Origin: an uncultured Clostridia bacterium
GTDB lineage: Bacteria; Bacillota; Clostridia; Oscillospirales; Acutalibacteraceae
Assembly: GCA_937897215.1 (NCBI GenBank)
Contig: CALCBQ010000003.1
Span: 1 to 6,867, forward strand
Direction: 5' to 3'
DNA length: 6,867 nt
Below, in pieces: positions 6,192-6,867 of the stretch (within the stretch, counting starts at the first letter, position 1; each line of letters opens with the position of its first letter). The notes below the pieces were generated by a model. The model made no database searches. It was not told the DNA's origin and worked only from the letters and a program-made list of their open reading frames with translations. A program made the position numbers and the translations under genes.

Positions 6192-6867
6192 ATGATAAAC
6201 ACAGTTTTTGCAGATGGTAAGGCGGACGAAACCCTTATCGCACAGCTTAAAGAAAGAAGTGGCGAGGTTGACAAAAAGGTTACCCTTGCCGTTACAGATA
6301 TTCTTGAAAATGTAAAAGCCAATGGCGACAAAGCAGTTTTAGAATACACAATTAAATTTGACGGTAAAGCACCTGAAAAAGCAGAAATCTCAAAAGAAGA
6401 AATCGATAAAGCAATAGAAAAGTGCGACCCATTCTTTGTGAAATCTTTGGAAGATGCTGCAGAAAATATTCGTGATTTCCACGCTCGTCAAAAACAACAA
6501 AGTTGGCTCACTACTAAAGAAAATGGCGTTATAATGGGTCAACGTGTACGCGGACTTGAGCGCGTAGGTCTTTATGTTCCCGGTGGTACTGCCGCATATC
6601 CATCAAGTGTGCTTATGAACGCAATTCCTGCAAAAATTGCAGGTGTTAAAGAGCTTATTATGGTAACTCCACCATCAAAAGATGGCACACCTAACCCTGA
6701 TATTCTTGCAGCTGCAAAAATTGCAGGTGTTGACAGAGTATTCTTAATGGGTGGCGCACAGGCAGTTGCCGCACTTGCATACGGCACAGAAACCGTACCA
6801 AAGGTAGACAAGATTGTAGGCCCCGGTAATATTTTCGTTGCAACTGCAAAGAAGCTTCTTTACGGCA
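6192..6867 (+). CDS. hisD: Histidinol dehydrogenase, N-terminal half (3' truncated by window edge)
   Basis: HisD is the zinc- and NAD-dependent enzyme that oxidises L-histidinol via histidinal to L-histidine, the last two steps of the pathway. An uninterrupted frame of 225 codons runs from ATG 6192 to the window end, about half of the usual length of roughly 430 residues. The N-terminus contains ERSGEVDKKV (21-30) and VKANGDKAVLEYTIKFD (41-57), typical of the family. NAD-binding-region signatures follow: RVGLYVPGGTAAYPSSVLMN (124-143), LMGGAQAVAALAYGT (185-199) and VDKIVGPGNIFVATAKK (205-221). The zinc ligands and catalytic residues of the C-terminal half lie outside the window. The gene starts 4 nt after hisG and is the third gene of the his operon. 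Confidence 0.97.
   Translation, partial: MINTVFADGKADETLIAQLKERSGEVDKKVTLAVTDILENVKANGDKAVLEYTIKFDGKAPEKAEISKEEIDKAIEKCDPFFVKSLEDAAENIRDFHARQKQQSWLTTKENGVIMGQRVRGLERVGLYVPGGTAAYPSSVLMNAIPAKIAGVKELIMVTPPSKDGTPNPDILAAAKIAGVDRVFLMGGAQAVAALAYGTETVPKVDKIVGPGNIFVATAKKLLYG

Noticed and set aside
6572..6811. Minus-strand open frame near the right end
   Set aside because: It is the antisense shadow of conserved hisD motifs (YVPGG, GGAQA) on the + strand.

Overview
The window looks like a moderately AT-rich Firmicutes (Clostridia-type) chromosome. The main evidence is a gene for PolC, the Gram-positive-type replicative polymerase, directly downstream of ispG. The ispG-polC order, and the clostridial-looking PolC and HisZ proteins, suggest an anaerobic, possibly gut-associated, Clostridia lineage; the exact lineage cannot be fixed from this window. 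All genes lie on the + strand and are tightly packed. No RNA genes, mobile elements, CRISPR arrays or long repeats were seen.

Layout: positions 2-436 hold the 3' end of ispG (non-mevalonate isoprenoid pathway, 4Fe-4S enzyme). After 11 nt comes polC (448-4236), complete at 1262 residues. A 125-nt gap (4237-4361) follows. It holds a 13-bp hairpin shortly after the polC stop, then a near-consensus sigma-A promoter, then a small palindrome lying over the predicted transcription start. This gap separates the ispG-polC unit from a histidine biosynthesis operon: hisZ (start corrected to 4362), hisG (short form, overlapping hisZ by 4 nt) and the 5' half of hisD, which runs off the window end.

The his genes form a coherent set. 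HisG-short and HisZ together make the ATP phosphoribosyltransferase of step 1, and HisD performs the last two oxidations to histidine.

The most notable observation is that this PolC lacks the DEDDh 3'-5' exonuclease that is normally inserted inside its PHP domain. The two PHP halves are joined by a linker of about 15 residues, and the protein is shorter than B. subtilis PolC by about the size of that exonuclease. All nine canonical PHP metal-ligand positions appear intact. The replicase must therefore be proofread by a separate protein, by the PHP domain itself, or not at all.
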